Source of the DNA: Petrolisthes cinctipes | Taxonomy: Eukaryota; Arthropoda; Malacostraca; Decapoda; Porcellanidae | Direction of reading: 5' to 3' | Length of the DNA: 64,000 nucleotides | Assembly: GCA_033782935.1 (NCBI GenBank) | Contig: JAWQEG010000062.1 | Location: 10,000,001-10,064,000 of the forward strand | Shown here: piece after piece, positions 11,160 through 22,222 of the stretch | Layout of the letters: every line of letters starts with the position of its first letter | How positions within the stretch are numbered: position 1 is the first letter of the stretch | Program-made: the position numbers and the translations under genes | The notes under the pieces: model-generated | Told to the model about the DNA's origin: nothing | The model's database searches: none | The model's input: only the letters and a program-made list of their open reading frames with translations

Positions 11160-11720
11160 CAACAGTTATGTAATATTCTGTTGGTTATACAAATATTGTT
11201 TCATTTCCTTTTTGTATTTTGTTATATTTGTGGTTTTGAGAAGCATTTTCATATCTACAGGTAAGGAGTTAAACAATTTAATTAGTGCCAAGATTATTTA
11301 AATTATTTTTAAACATTGTTGTTCTAAATACTGGACAAACAAGATTCATATTATTACTCCTAGTATGGGCAGTATCAACAATAAAGTAAAATATTTGTGT
11401 AATGTAGGAAATTTCAGGATTTTAGCTTCTGATAAAACACCTGTTGTTGAGTCAAATTTTTGAAGGACGAATATACATCGACCTTTTTTTTTGAGCTATA
11501 GTTAGCTTACCCAGAAATAATTACCATGTGCATGCCCACACAGAGACACAATAAGTGAAATAAGGGTAACAAAAGGTATAATACATGCTGATCATATCTT
11601 CAGTGGTCAGGTTATGCCTAACTCTATATAAGACACCTATTTCAACGCAAACAACGAGACATGGCTCTTGTGAGGTATTATACACATCAGGCATGACATT
11701 AAATACATCCATTGAGAGTA
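11160..11720 (-). pseudogene. Relic of non-LTR reverse transcriptase C-terminus
   Basis: On the minus strand the frames around 11480-11600 read YPYFTYCVSVWACTW, and 11160-11460 read PVFRTTMFKNNLNNLGTKLF and LFNSLPVDMKMLLKTTN in broken frames. This order (YPYLTYC-type motif, then a fold ending in a KxFKKxLKxYL-like helix) is typical of the region after the RT domain in CR1/jockey elements. A parallel relic is at 51170-51640. Only the C-terminus is left. Confidence 0.6.
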
Positions 11721-12145
11721 CCTGACCTACTAACCTAGCCTATATGTGGAATATTAATAATGACCTTGACTGTACAATTCCACAAACCTTATTCCATATT
11801 ACACTTTAAATTAGTATTGATAATAAGACATCACGAATGACATTAAATACATCCATTGAGAATAATTTATGTGTGGAACAAATGAAAAAAATATAAGTAA
11901 CACAATTTAACAGTTACCCTTCAATACTTTAATATGATAATATTGTATACCTCAGAGAAACTATAGTATAATTTATGTTCCTTTATATATATAATGTGAA
12001 GTGTATAGTAATATTGTATAGTGTAAATAGGTCTCCAGTCAAACATTATAATACAATATATTAAAATTAAAATAACCCAAATCAACAGTTACCCTTCCAT
12101 ACCTTACTATCAGGGAAACTATAGTATAATTTATGTTCATATAAT

Positions 12146-12945
12146 TATATATATATATATTGTGACGTGTATAGTAACATTGTATAGTCTAAATAGGTCT
12201 TCAGTCAACCATTATATATACAATATATTAAAATCACATAATGATCATTATATCCAGGTTAAATGTATGATGTATTTTCTTGGAACTATAGAGTCAATGC
12301 AAAAAGGGCATCAATCAATTATTGTTATGAAAGTATGCTGTTAATATATTATTAACACTGATATATCTTACAATATAAATATGGCACAATCATTTATTAT
12401 ATTTCTTTAAAAACATTGATTCACAAATATTATGCCTAACATTTATTATAATGTATTAATTACTGAAATTGACATTGTTTCCCAAAATTAGTTTCCCGGT
12501 ATTCCTTGACTTCGCTGATCGAACGAGAAGCGGTGTTTTCAACGTAGGACAGTCTCCTCCACTGCCGCGTTCATCACTCCTGCGTTGTCAATATTTGTAC
12601 ACCACCAATTTCGACTCTCATATCTGTAACACATGCTAGAGCACATCGGTGAGATGGTCATGGAGGGGTGTCGGCTTGGGAATGGTGTGGTGTTTCACTG
12701 AGCCAAGTTAGCTCGGTAACTGTAAGCAATAACTCTGTAATAAATTATAATTATACGTCAACTATATAAAGCTGTTACATAACAAACATGACATTGTTAG
12801 ATCGCAACATTGGGCTGGTTGGAAAATCCTTTGTTATTGTTTATTATCAGTATACTATGCACTCAACGGTAAAAAAAATACTGGTTCGTTAGGAAGTAGC
12901 AAGACTCAGCTAGCTGTCTCTATGAATGTTTAGTGTATGCCAGTT
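12146..12945. repeat. Block Y, copy 2, with short 5S fragment at 12504-12549
   Basis: Matches 8918-9250, then jumps at TTTCCCGGTATTCC directly into the 5S 5' half (TTGACTTCGCTGATCGAACG, 12504 on; minus-sense 5S) and onward through the GTAACACATGC and GGCTTGGGAATGGTGTGGTG flank. Relative to copy 1 about 520 bp are missing, including the 5S 3' half. The cut falls near the middle of the 5S gene, close to the position broken at 41820 and 52988. Confidence 0.75.
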
Positions 12946-14129
12946 ATCAGTAGCACATCTTGGCTTTAACTAATAATTCAAATATTGCATCATAACGTTA
13001 ATGATAGTTACTTCACATAATAAGTAAATTATATTGAATGTAGAGTTTGAGAACGTCACCATGTTACTAGAATATAAATTATCAAAATCAGGCCTCATAA
13101 ATTTTCATATGTTGGTCCCACCAAGTTAATCATTGGGACGATTACTTTATTTTCTGTCAATTATAACAAATTCCATCATTTTTCGAGCATTGTGAACAAT
13201 GGTAGTAGTATCATAACTGTTGATACTTTACGATGAAATTTGACGGCTTCGACCGAGGTAATATTATATCATTACATATTGAACTTTCACACACTTCAGT
13301 TTTGACATTACTAAGTGGTTTTAGACGGATTGAGCGAGGATGTCAACAAATTTAATTCTTCAAAGTTAAAGTAGCGAATGCCATGGTTCACTTTCAGATT
13401 TTATTTTTTCATAGCATCATGGCCTAAATTCAATTATTATAATTGAATAATTCGTCTTGTGTAAATAGGGTCATTGTGCATTACATATTATAAGGCGCAA
13501 AGTAATCTGTATCAACGTGAAATATCAGAATATTAACTTTTGTATACCCTGAATCAAACAACACCTTGAAGCTCAACTGTATTCATCAACTCCGACACAT
13601 ATGAAGCATCCAATACCTCAAATATATGATTTATGTTTCCATTCTTACCCAATCCATCTATGATCACAAAGTAATGTGAACACTAAAGCCTGTTAAATGT
13701 TCACCATGTAATGAAAAATATGCAATTAATTATCTTTAGTGGGAACTGTCAAGAAACAACTTATATTGACAACTGTCAGTATACCACTACCACTGTTCAT
13801 AATTGTCATCAAATGTTGGACATTATTACTATTGACAAATCTGTGTCATCGTCACAAATTAATTACTATATTAATATTCAATGACTATCTTGAAGGAACG
13901 AGCTTATCTTGACCTGTGAGGAATATGGTGGTGTGGAATGCTATAGCAACAAGGTGACATGCTTAAATTCCACACTCGAGATAGTAGGCTATTCTTACGG
14001 GCAATAACTATCATAATCTTAATGATGTAGAAGATGAAACTAAAATTCCACCATGTGTTACTTCCATCTTTGACTTATAAGGAGCATTAATAAAAATAAC
14101 ACCTGACCAAGACTACTGCATCACTGTTT
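12946..14129. other. AT-rich intergenic DNA, nothing recognised
   Basis: About 1.2 kb without a credible open frame, RNA gene, terminal inverted repeat or tandem array on either strand. Confidence 0.5.
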
Positions 14130-14690
14130 ACAGTCATCGATATCCAGAGCAGGCGAAGCAATTAGTCAAGGATATGTTGGATGATGTGGAAGAACGAAAA
14201 ATTATTGAACGCTCCCGGCGACTTGATTATCTCCTATAGTACGGTACTCGTTAATAAACCGGATGGTTGTAAAAGGATGTGTTTGGACTATCGGCATCTA
14301 AACAAACAGCTTGAAACGGACATCTATCCTCTTCCAAGGATGGAAAAGCTAGTGAAACAAGCAGCTGGACATCAGTACTATCCAACTCTTGATATGCAGG
14401 AGGCCTATTTTCAAATTCTACTGGATGAGGAGAGTCGTGATCTTACTACATTCAGTGATGGTATCCCGCTATATAGGTTTCGACGACTCCCATTCGGATT
14501 AAATTGTGCTCCAGCTCTTTTCCCTAGACAAATGGCGTCATTTCTGACACTCCTTTCAAATAAAGGCTGGGTTAGACATTATTTAGATGATTTGATCATT
14601 TGGGCTCCAAATTAATTAGAATTACTTGACCACCTGAAGCAACTGTTCGCTTTGTTAATAAAATCTATTCTGAATTACAATCACCAGGCG
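14130..14690 (+). pseudogene. gypsy-type reverse transcriptase relic
   Basis: Fragment of a Ty3/gypsy RT: KPDGCKRMCLDYRHLNKQ, then DIYPLPRMEKLVKQAAG and TLDMQEAYFQILLDEESRD, then RRLPFGLNCAPALFPRQM and the catalytic YLDD. The frame stops at TAA 14613 just after the YLDD box, with LDHLKQLF still readable downstream in another frame. The upstream 14130-14230 fragment (VEERKIIERS) is separated by a stop. No LTR, protease or integrase is attached. The sequence style differs from gypsy-1 and gypsy-2; it could be the family of the gypsy-3 relic at 28.7-30.1 kb (inference). Confidence 0.8.
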
Positions 14691-14862
14691 AAGGTTTTGG
14701 TATGATGTAACATGACGTAACTCGACGTAAATCTTACGTCATCTACTATAAATCCGCTAAAAAAAACAGGTCACATTCCCAAAACTATATATTCCGTCAT
14801 TCTGAATCAGCACTACCGGCAAAGGTTTTCATGACATAACATGACGTAACTTTACGTTAAAA
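14686..14862. repeat. Direct repeat with ATGACGTAAC motif
   Basis: Two imperfect copies of about 45 bp (14686-14732 and 14814-14860), each with AAGGTTTT, then a TAACATGACGTAACT string. TACGT-rich palindromic bits lie between them. Such strings are common around Helitron remnants, and a helicase remnant and Helitron end lie downstream. Confidence 0.5.
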
Positions 14863-15329
14863 TGTCAAATATTGTATTTATCGGTTAAAACCATAAAGAA
14901 GAGCTCGAACGGACCAATTTTTCAAACACCCAGACATTTGGCTTTGTTTAAGATGAGTTTAATTAGGAAAAATTTGATGCTTCGTTAGAGTGTAAGATGA
15001 AGCGCTGAGTCATGTAAATAACAAACAAAAAATAGCAATAAAAAAGGACAACTTATCGTGGGTTCGTTTCCCAGTTCTGTCAGCACCCATCGGATAAGTC
15101 TCAGAAAACCGGTGATACTGGGATGAATTTAGAATCCAAATATAATTGAAAGAAAACACGGAGCACATCTGTATCTATAAAAGAGAGGCGTTTGTCTGTG
15201 TGTGTGTTTGTCTATGTGCATTTTTCTCCCAAACCAAAAGAAATAGACCATACAAACCATATATTTTCTGAAGGTGCATGACCAGGGAAGGTTTTAGGTA
15301 CATAAAAATTTCACATTTCGAAGCTGTCA
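14863..15329. other. AT-rich sequence, probably Helitron interior
   Basis: No supported gene. A GTCTGTGTGTGTGTTTGTC string and a CCAAAAGAAATAGACCATAC segment precede the helicase remnant; they may belong to the same Helitron, but this cannot be shown from sequence alone. Confidence 0.35.
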
Positions 15330-15810
15330 TTTGGAATGACTATTAATAAGAGTCAAGGTCAAACCATAACATCTATAGGGTTTGATCTCTCCGAAAATCC
15401 AGCCTTCACACATGGGCAGCTCTATGTTGCACTTTCACGTGATGGAAATGCAGAGAACATGACCTATATATTGACTCCAAGCCAGATTTTTTTTTTTTTT
15501 TTTTTGTGTACACTGAAGTTTTGTAATGAAAGTTTGACCACAACACAGACAATTTTATGCTGTTTATGTTTTATATACAGTTATTTCAGTACATCCTTTA
15601 CCCGCCACGATACGACATCAGCTTACAAAAACAAAACTTAAGAAAAGAAAGAAAACGTGGCAGGTAAAGGATTGAGCAAAAAACCCTGTATGTAAATCAT
15701 GCTGAAATACCAAAAAACTTGAAAATTGATTGTTGTTACTCCTCCTTCTGGCACTGTACCTAATCATTTCAAGTTTGCTTGGACCAGTGAAACGGGCTGG
15801 GTACAGCTAG
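15330..15810 (+). mobile_element. Helitron 3' portion with Pif1-type helicase remnant
   Basis: At 15336-15470 the plus strand encodes [11 protein letters not shown], then [10 protein letters not shown]. These are the last conserved motifs of the Pif1/RecD2-like helicase of Helitron RepHel proteins (TxNKSQGQT and [10 protein letters not shown]). The rest of the helicase and the Rep endonuclease are absent. The segment ends with GGGTACAGCTAG at 15810, followed by T: the CTRR-type Helitron 3' terminus with insertion before T. A weak CCAG/CTGG hairpin (15784-15800) precedes it. The 5' end of the element was not located. Confidence 0.7.
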
Positions 15811-15859
15811 TAATATTATATAATTTGGTTTGATATTTGTTTATATTCTCCCCGAGGGG

Positions 15860-16048
15860 AGTGGACCGATCCCGGAGGTACTGCAATACCGGGCCGATCC
15901 GTGGCAAAGGTGGAGCAAGCCCCTAGCACTTCGCCATGGTAAAAAAACCAGATTAATATCGTAGATCCCACATGGGTGTCGTATCAGATATTAAGCTGAT
16001 AAGAACAGATACTACACTTTGATCTTAGCTAAAAGGCCGAGAAGCGAT
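15860..16048 (-). ncRNA. U2: U2 small nuclear RNA
   Basis: U2 snRNA pairs with the intron branch site in the spliceosome. Read on the minus strand from 16048, the sequence starts ATCGCTTCTCGGCC, then CTAAGATCAAAGTGTAGTAT with the GTAGTA branch-site-pairing element. CTTATCAGCTTAATATCTGA follows, then an Sm-like T-rich stretch (TGGTTTTTTTACC). Further on are AGTGCTAGGGGCTTGCTCC and GGTATTGCAGTACC, the conserved 3' stem-loop. The length is about 189 nt, as expected, and the 5' and middle parts agree with the arthropod U2 sequence I know. The gene body looks intact, but immediately upstream of base 1 lies element A copy 1, which moves any promoter 5.5 kb away, so this copy may be silent. The 3' end is about 50 bp from a Helitron terminus. 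Confidence 0.93.
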
Positions 16049-16154
16049 ACTTGTATTTTTTTTTATTTTTTTTAAGGTTTATTGTGCATTACAATACATT
16101 ATACATACACATATAGCACAGAGTTATACATATAATATACTTGAATTACACAAA

Positions 16155-16170
16155 GCGGGCATCAGCCCGC
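16155..16170 (-). other. Perfect hairpin in element A 3' UTR
   Basis: GCGGGC-ATCA-GCCCGC is a six-base-pair, GC-only stem with a four-base loop. It lies just downstream of the ORF2 end, in the region missing from copy 2. Non-LTR elements often carry a 3' RNA structure recognised by their RT, and this is a candidate for that role (inference). Confidence 0.6.
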
Positions 16171-16262
16171 CGGTTGGAGTTTGGGTATTCCCGTGCTGGG
16201 TTGCATTGTGGTGGCGAGAGGTGCTGTGCTCACAGGTGGCTAAAAAGTTAGCTGTGGTGTGG

Positions 16263-18483
16263 TCAGCGGGGCGGAGGGGCCGCCCTGAGCACCTGCAGCA
16301 TCAAGTCGGTTGGTGTGTGGCGAACGAGGAGGGCGGTCCTGGCCTGGCGGCTGCTGAGAAGTCCCCAACCCGAAGGCTGGGCGGCGGTTGGTGGTAACGG
16401 CGCTGATCTGAGGGTGGCCGTGGTCGGGCAGGAAACCAGGTAGTGTACTAGCGGGTGGCGGCAGTGCTTCTCGCAGTGGTCGCACTCCTGCCCCTGGAAG
16501 CCGTCGTACAGCTCCTCCCTGGTGCAGTAGCCCAGCCTTACACGCTGCAGCAGCACCCTGTCTGACCTAGGCTGTTGCTGGGAGGCATCCAGTGGCTAGT
16601 AGTCGGTGGCGGCGTAGCAAGCCGCCTGTCTCTTCCTCGCTTCCAGTTGCCGGTGTGTGTGGTGGGCGTGCTGGGCTGCGGCGCGCTTGGCGCGTGCCTT
16701 TACTTGACGCAGACTGGGGGACACGTGCCTGGTCACCTGGGGTCCACCAGCAGCTCTCTTGGCGGCTGCGTCAGCAGATTCATTGCCTCATACTCCAATG
16801 TGGCAAGGGATCCAGTTGAGCTTCACCTGCCGCCCCTACGCGGCGATGCTCTAGAGGATACCCAGAATGGTGGTGATGAGGCCCACATTGTCTTTGGGAT
16901 GCAACTGCTGGAGGGCCTGTAGCCCCGCTCTGGAGTCTGTGTGCAGCATCACAGTGGGCTCCTGTCGATGGTGGGCGTGCTCCAGAGCCAGTTGGATGGC
17001 CACCAGTTCTGTCTGTAGGGTAGAGCAGTGATTAGAGGTCCTCTCGCACAACTAAGTCCCTCTGGTGATGGCAGCAGCACCCGTTCTCCCGCTGTCAGGA
17101 TCGACTGAGCCGTCGGTGTAGTACACTGCACTGTCTGGTTCAGTGACTCGTGCAATGGCCATGAGGGAATGCTGCCGCATCTCTTCTGTGATGCACTGCG
17201 ACTTGCTGGCGGGCAGAAAACTGCGGGGGGGGGGGGCTCCCACGGGGGCGGGGCATGATAGGTGGGGGCAGGGAGGTCCGCCTGCAGCCAGTCCTTTGTG
17301 TGGGCCAGGGTGGCTTGAAGCAGCCATGGGTTGCGGCGTAGAGTGTCGACGCCCTGGGTGGCTGCCAGCCGCAGTCTCCTCTGCGTCACACCCTCCGCGT
17401 TGCGCTGCAGCACCCTCGATATGCGGCAGGCTGTGATGTGCTGTACCCTGGTGGTGAGGGGTACCAGGCTGGTCTCACTCTGCATGACGCATGCACTGGT
17501 CCACCTCAGAGCTCCCAGCATGGTTCTCATGGCGGTGTTCTGCTGGTTTGGGGAGAGTGCTAGGAGGACGAGGGCACTGTAGTCCACCAGGGAGCGTACC
17601 GCCTGCACGTAGTACAGGCATAGAACAGAGAAGGTGGCGCCCGCAGTGGGTCGCGTCATGGCCCGCATCACGTTCAGCCTGGCCTGCGTCCTCTCCCTCA
17701 GGTAGGCGGCGTGGGTTGTGAAGGACAGCCTCTTGTCGACCCACACACCGAGGTACTGATAGGAGTTGGTCCAGGCCAGATCGATTCCCTGGACGCGGAG
17801 CTGCCATGCTGCTTCCGCCGCCTTTAACATCATGGCCCGGGTCTTCTCTGCTGATATCTTGAGCCCCAGGTCTTGGCACTTCTCGCTGATGAGGTCAAGC
17901 GCTTGCTGTGTTTTCCTGAGCTTGTTGCCCTTTCCGGTGACCATGAGGGCGAGGTCGTCTGTGTAACTCAGCAAGACGGTGCTGGTATGGAAAGGCAGGG
18001 CTACCAGTTGCTCCATCAGCAGGTTGAAAAGTAGGGGGCTGAGGATGCTGCCCTGGGGTGTCCCATTTTCCATCTCTTGGAAGCTCGACTTGTGACCCTG
18101 GAATCTGACCCTGGCACGGCGGTGCTGCAGGAAGTCGCGAAGCCACGCCAGCATCCTTCCTCACACTCCTTTCTTCACAAGTGCGTCGAGGATGGCGTGG
18201 GGGCTGGCCAGTTCGAATGCCTTCTCCAGGTCGATGAAGACAGCAACGGTGGGGCGGTGGTTGATATGAGTCATCAGGGTGAGGATACTGTCTGCTGTGC
18301 TCACTCCGCGGGTGTAGCCAAATATGTGTGGGTGAGAGGGCCCTATGTGCCACTGTAGCCGAGCTAGCACCATTTTCTCGGCTGTTTTGGCTAAGCAGCT
18401 GAGGAGAGGGCTCTCTCGGCTTGGGGATCGGTTGGATGTCGGCTTCCTTCCAAGCGGGCGGCAGGCGTCCCGCTGTCCATGAG
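16263..18483 (-). pseudogene. Element A copy 1 ORF2: RT, RNase H and C-terminal zinc region
   Basis: C-terminal two-thirds of ORF2 with several lesions. RT motifs include VFIDLEKAFE, NGTPQGSILSPLLFN and SYTDDLALM (the catalytic box is YTDD; copy 2 has YADD). Compared with copy 2 there is a 21-bp in-frame loss near 17550 (after LALSPNQQ), a lengthened G-run at 17223-17236 that breaks the frame, and a 21-bp loss near 18408. RNase H carries YYTDGS and LHTDSRAG. An in-frame TAG at 17052-17054 separates the RNase H halves, at exactly the same codon as in copy 2. The C-terminus has the ECDHCEKHCRHPLVHYLVSC cysteine/histidine cluster. Confidence 0.85.
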
Positions 18484-19602
18484 GGTGGGGCAACGCCAGA
18501 GGCCGTCCTCACACTTCTCCACATCTGACCTAGGGACGTGTGCTGGCTAAAAGTGGCGCACCACTCCAGCCACTTGTCCTCTTTGGCCCTCAGGGACACC
18601 TGTCGTGCACGGGCCACTACTTCCTGCAGGAGTCTCAGGTTGTTGGGATTGGGGCGTTTTTGTAGAGTTTCCGGTGCAGGTTGACTCGGTGGTTGTGCTC
18701 GCGCACCTCATTATTATAGTACCACCAGTCTGTCCGGCGGCGGCGACTTGGGGCACACATGGGTATGGCTGTGGTGGCTGCTGTCTGGATGGCCTCCGTC
18801 AGGTCTCTCTCCTGCTGGTGTAGGTCGTCCGGTGGCTGATAATTGGCCCACCACCTGGTGGAAGGCCTGAAACCTGCTCCAATCCGCCCTCCTTATGTTC
18901 CAGCGAGGGGCGGGACAGGGGGGGCCACTGGGAGTGAAGTGAGGGTGGCGAAGTGGTCGCTGGTGAGGGTGGGGTGCACCTGCCAGATGGCATCAGCAGC
19001 CAGGTCACTAGACACCAGGGTGAGGTCAAGCCTCCCCCCTCGGGTGTGGGTGGCCTCCCCAGTTTTGAGAAGGCGGACGTGAGGGATATCCTCGAGCAGC
19101 ACAGCCAAGTGGCGGCCCGTCTCATTGGTTGGGGATGGCTACTACAGCATGGGGTGGTGGGCATTGCGGTCTCCCGCCACCAGGACACTGGAGTGGGAGG
19201 CAAGGCTGAGCAGCTCTCCAACCTCCCGCTGGTGACGCTGGCTCCTGTATATGTTGTACACCAGGAGCATGAGGCCTCCCACCTGCAGCTCTAGCGCCAG
19301 CACCTCCACCCCGTCCCCGCAGTGGACTGGGGCTGCTACTCTGCGGTGGGGGATGGTGCTCCTCACTAGTGCTGCACATCCGCGTGTGCCTTCCAAGGTA
19401 GGGAGCATGTGGAGTGTGTAGCCCGCCACCCTCCATTCAAAGTCGGTGGGCGTTAATGTTTCCTGGAGGAGCACAATGTCGAGGTGCTCTTCGAAGACAG
19501 CCCGCAGTACCTGGTGCCTCTTGGGTTGCAGGCCCTGCACATTCCACTGCAGGACTTTGAGCCTGGGGGGTCCTGCAGTCTGATCCCCATGGGATCTTCA
19601 GC
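18484..19602 (-). pseudogene. Element A copy 1 ORF2: endonuclease
   Basis: AP-like endonuclease half of ORF2, recognisable from LKVLQWNVQGLQPKRHQ, LLQETLTP, VAGDRNAHHPML and TSDHFATLTSLP. It is split over several frames by small indels. At about 18483/18484 the sequence skips the 315 bp that in copy 2 occupy 44186-44500, removing the linker between endonuclease and RT without changing frame. Confidence 0.8.
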
Positions 19603-21387
19603 ACATCGCCTCTCCATGATGGTGTTGGTGGTCTGCTGGTTGGAGGGGGGAGCGTATGCATGTATCCTCCGAGGTGGTTGGTGGTGACAGGAGGCCGCAA
19701 TCAGAGATGGCCGTGACCGTCTCCTGGCGGAGGAGCTCGTCCAGATCCTCCTGTTTGGCGTGATCAGGGCTGGCCATCAATTTTGCTATTAGCTGCATCA
19801 TCCGCGCCATAATGCAGTTGACCACTGTGCGGGTCTCTTCACTGAGGCGGGCCTCCACGCCGTGGAGAAGTTCGCTTGGTGCCATACCACTCCACTTCCT
19901 CCTCTCCATCATCACAGGGGCAGGGGTGTCACCGTGAGGGGCTCTGCCCTGTATGCCGTTGCTGCTGCTTGGGAGGCAAGGCCAGGCTTCACTGTTCTGA
20001 GTGGGGGGCTGGTATGAGGGAGTGCGGCCACCCGTTTCCGTCTCTACGGTTGGCTGTCGCCACTGCTGCTGTGGCTGTAACTGGGTCCAGTACCGAGGCT
20101 GGCCACCTGGCCGCTGCTGCTGGTGCTGGCTGCGTGATGCATTAGTGCGAGACTGCTGCTGCGGGTGCTGGGTGGCCTGTTGAGGCTGGCCACGTTGTGC
20201 ATTCCTGCTGGGCTGCTGCTGGGTGGCCTGTTGCTAGGGCCGGCCATGTGGAGGCTGCTGTTGTTGGGGTGTCCAGGTGGTGGGCCAGTCCCATTCTGCT
20301 GCTATTGCTGCTGCTGCTGGGAGGTCGTATGCTGTCAAGGCTGGTCACAAGTTGCCTGGGGGCGGCTGCGTTTTTTCCGCCTCGGTGGAGCCTGGTATTG
20401 CTGCTGTTTCTGCTGTGGTGGCTGAGGCAGTCTGCGGCGCCTCTCTGGGCACCGGTGGTTCCAAGCATGGTGGCTTTTCCCACAGTTAGGGCACCTGGCG
20501 GTGGTGGCCTCGTTGGCACTGTGGCGGGCGATGCACTCCTCCGTAGGGTGGGACAGGCTGCACACTCCACACCTGGCAGCATGTCCACGCCGTGCCTGCA
20601 GGTGGCCGAAGTGCTGCCACCTGTAGCACCTGACCGGCTCTCCTTGGTATGACCGCAGAGAGTATCTGCCCCAACAGCCAAGGTCCAGTTTGGTGGGCAG
20701 CAGCCCCACAAACACTAGCAGTACTTGCCTTGTGGGCTGCTTACTCCTTGGGGAGTGTAGGCGCTTGGCGGAGGCTACCTGAGGGTGAGCCTCTACAGCG
20801 TCGAGGGGCAGGTCTAGTGGGTACCGCTCAAGCACCACCTTATGCCTCTTTTCACTGGGGTCAAGGAGTAGCACCTTGTTCCCTTCCTCCGCAATGCGGC
20901 GCAGGAGCGACGTGGAGTCATCATCTTTAGGCGTGAGGATGTACTCGCCCTGGAGATTGGGCCTTACTTCCATCCTCAGGGTTGGATGCTCCCTCTCGAG
21001 AGCAGTGATGGCCTGGTAAGGACTGCCGTGGTCCCCAAGGCTGCCCAACTTGAACTTGGGCCTCGTGGATTGCTGGTGGCTGGCACGGCGCCCTCCGACG
21101 AGTATCCAGCCCTGATCTCCCTGGTCGTCCTCCTACTGCTGCTGCCCCTCCTTGCTACTTAAGGAGGACAGTTCAAGTGGGGCACCCTCATTCTCCTGCT
21201 GCCCCTCCTTGCCACTCAAGGAGGACAGTCCAAGTGGGGCGACCTCATTCTCCTCGAGTAGGTGCTCGAGGTGCCGGGCTGCCTGCTCCAGCGAGGCGTC
21301 GCTGCTGCTATCCAGGTCACGAGCAGCCTTCTTGGGGGTGGAGGCCACTTGGGGGGAGGAACCATCCCTGCCACGCTTGGGTGGCAT
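19598..21387 (-). pseudogene. Element A copy 1 ORF1 (Gag-like, CCHC knuckles)
   Basis: RNA-binding ORF1. It starts at ATG 21387 (MPPKRGRDGSSPQVAST) and is closed early by TAG at 21133-21135. The C-terminal body continues as a second frame (to 20335) with QVLLVFVGLLPTKLDLGCWG and three zinc knuckles: CYRWQHFGHLQ (one Cys lost to Trp), CGVCSLSHPTEEC and CPNCGKSHHAW. A Gln/Pro-rich tail follows in broken frames. It is degenerate relative to copy 2. Confidence 0.8.
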
Positions 21388-21588
21388 GGCAATTAGGTGG
21401 AGGAGCTGCTCCTCCTACTCCTCACTCTTCCCTCACTTATGCCACCATCACCATCCTGTCTGTCTGGCTAGCTCCTTGGGCTGTCTGGCTGGCTGGCTTG
21501 CTGTGATATCTTCCGTGTGTTCAGTGATCTGTCCCCGTGATCTGCCTGTTGATGTGATGATGTGATCTGCCATGTACTTGTATTTTTT

Positions 21589-22222
21589 AATTGTACAATG
21601 TACTGTATAATGGTAAATCACAGCAAAGTATTAACACTCCGGGTAACAATGACACGATGACACTGTAAGGATGTGTTTATTATGTCTTTTTAGCCCTGGA
21701 TATCTTCTCCAACATTACCTGTATATTTATGTCTCCTAGTAACATGTTTTGTGTTTATTTAAATGATGAAATAGGTATTTCAGATGTCTGGTTTCCGTAA
21801 GTAGGTTTGTAAAAACTATAGTATATTCATTTTCTTGTAATACATACTTTATTAGAGTTTATACCTAGACCAAGTCACGGGTTATGAAGTAAATTTACTC
21901 CTCCGTTTTTTACCTTTATATTATATTGTTAGTTTCATTAACGTCATCAGATAGTAGTGTCTGTGCTTTATATGTGTTGTTGCTTTTATTGAATTGAGGT
22001 ATTTTTATATTAACTTACAATGAATAATAAGTAAATCAATAATTGGAGAAAACTCTTCCTCTCTTATATTTAGGGTAAACTGTTATAATTGAAGACTTCT
22101 TGGTACTCTGAGTGTGAGGGTTAGACCAATTGTTTTACATCTAGTCTTTTATTATTGTAGCTCCATAGCTTGTTTGTATTATTACATTCATGCTAATCAG
22201 TAGTCACCAAAATTCTCTCTGA
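21589..22222. other. DNA originally upstream of the U2 gene; no gene recognised
   Basis: If the element A insertion is removed, this AT-rich segment lies immediately 5' of U2 on the minus strand, so the U2 proximal sequence element should sit around 21620-21650. I cannot identify it with confidence. The rest shows no coding. Confidence 0.45.

Larger units (their letters stand above)
10380..12145. repeat. Block X, copy 1 (duplicated segment)
   Basis: Begins near AAATACAATGAACTATACATAAG and matches 50275-52130 almost base for base over about 1.75 kb, in the same orientation and with small indels. It contains an A-rich minisatellite (10560-11130), a non-LTR relic (11160-11720, minus) and AT-rich sequence up to block Y copy 2. 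In both places X is followed directly by Y, so X+Y is one duplicated unit. Confidence 0.85.
16049..21574 (-). mobile_element. Non-LTR element A, copy 1, inserted at U2 position 1
   Basis: A two-ORF non-LTR retrotransposon of the I/R1/jockey group (Gag-like ORF1; endonuclease-RT-RNase H ORF2). It lies on the minus strand with a poly(A)-like tail (T-run 16056-16073) at its 3' end. The 14-base string TACTTGTATTTTTT occurs at 16048-16061 and again at 21575-21588, giving a target-site duplication whose first base is U2 nucleotide 1. It shares about 95% or more identity with copy 2 (41821-47508) but has an internal 315-bp deletion and several indels. The 3' UTR between 16075 and 16165 is present here and missing from copy 2. 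Confidence 0.88.

Noticed and set aside
19876..20652. Long plus-strand frames opposite element A ORF1 (also 45884-46651)
   Set aside because: Antisense of the Gln/Pro-rich ORF1 tail. CAG/CCA-rich coding gives stop-poor complements; the ORF1 strand has real zinc knuckles.
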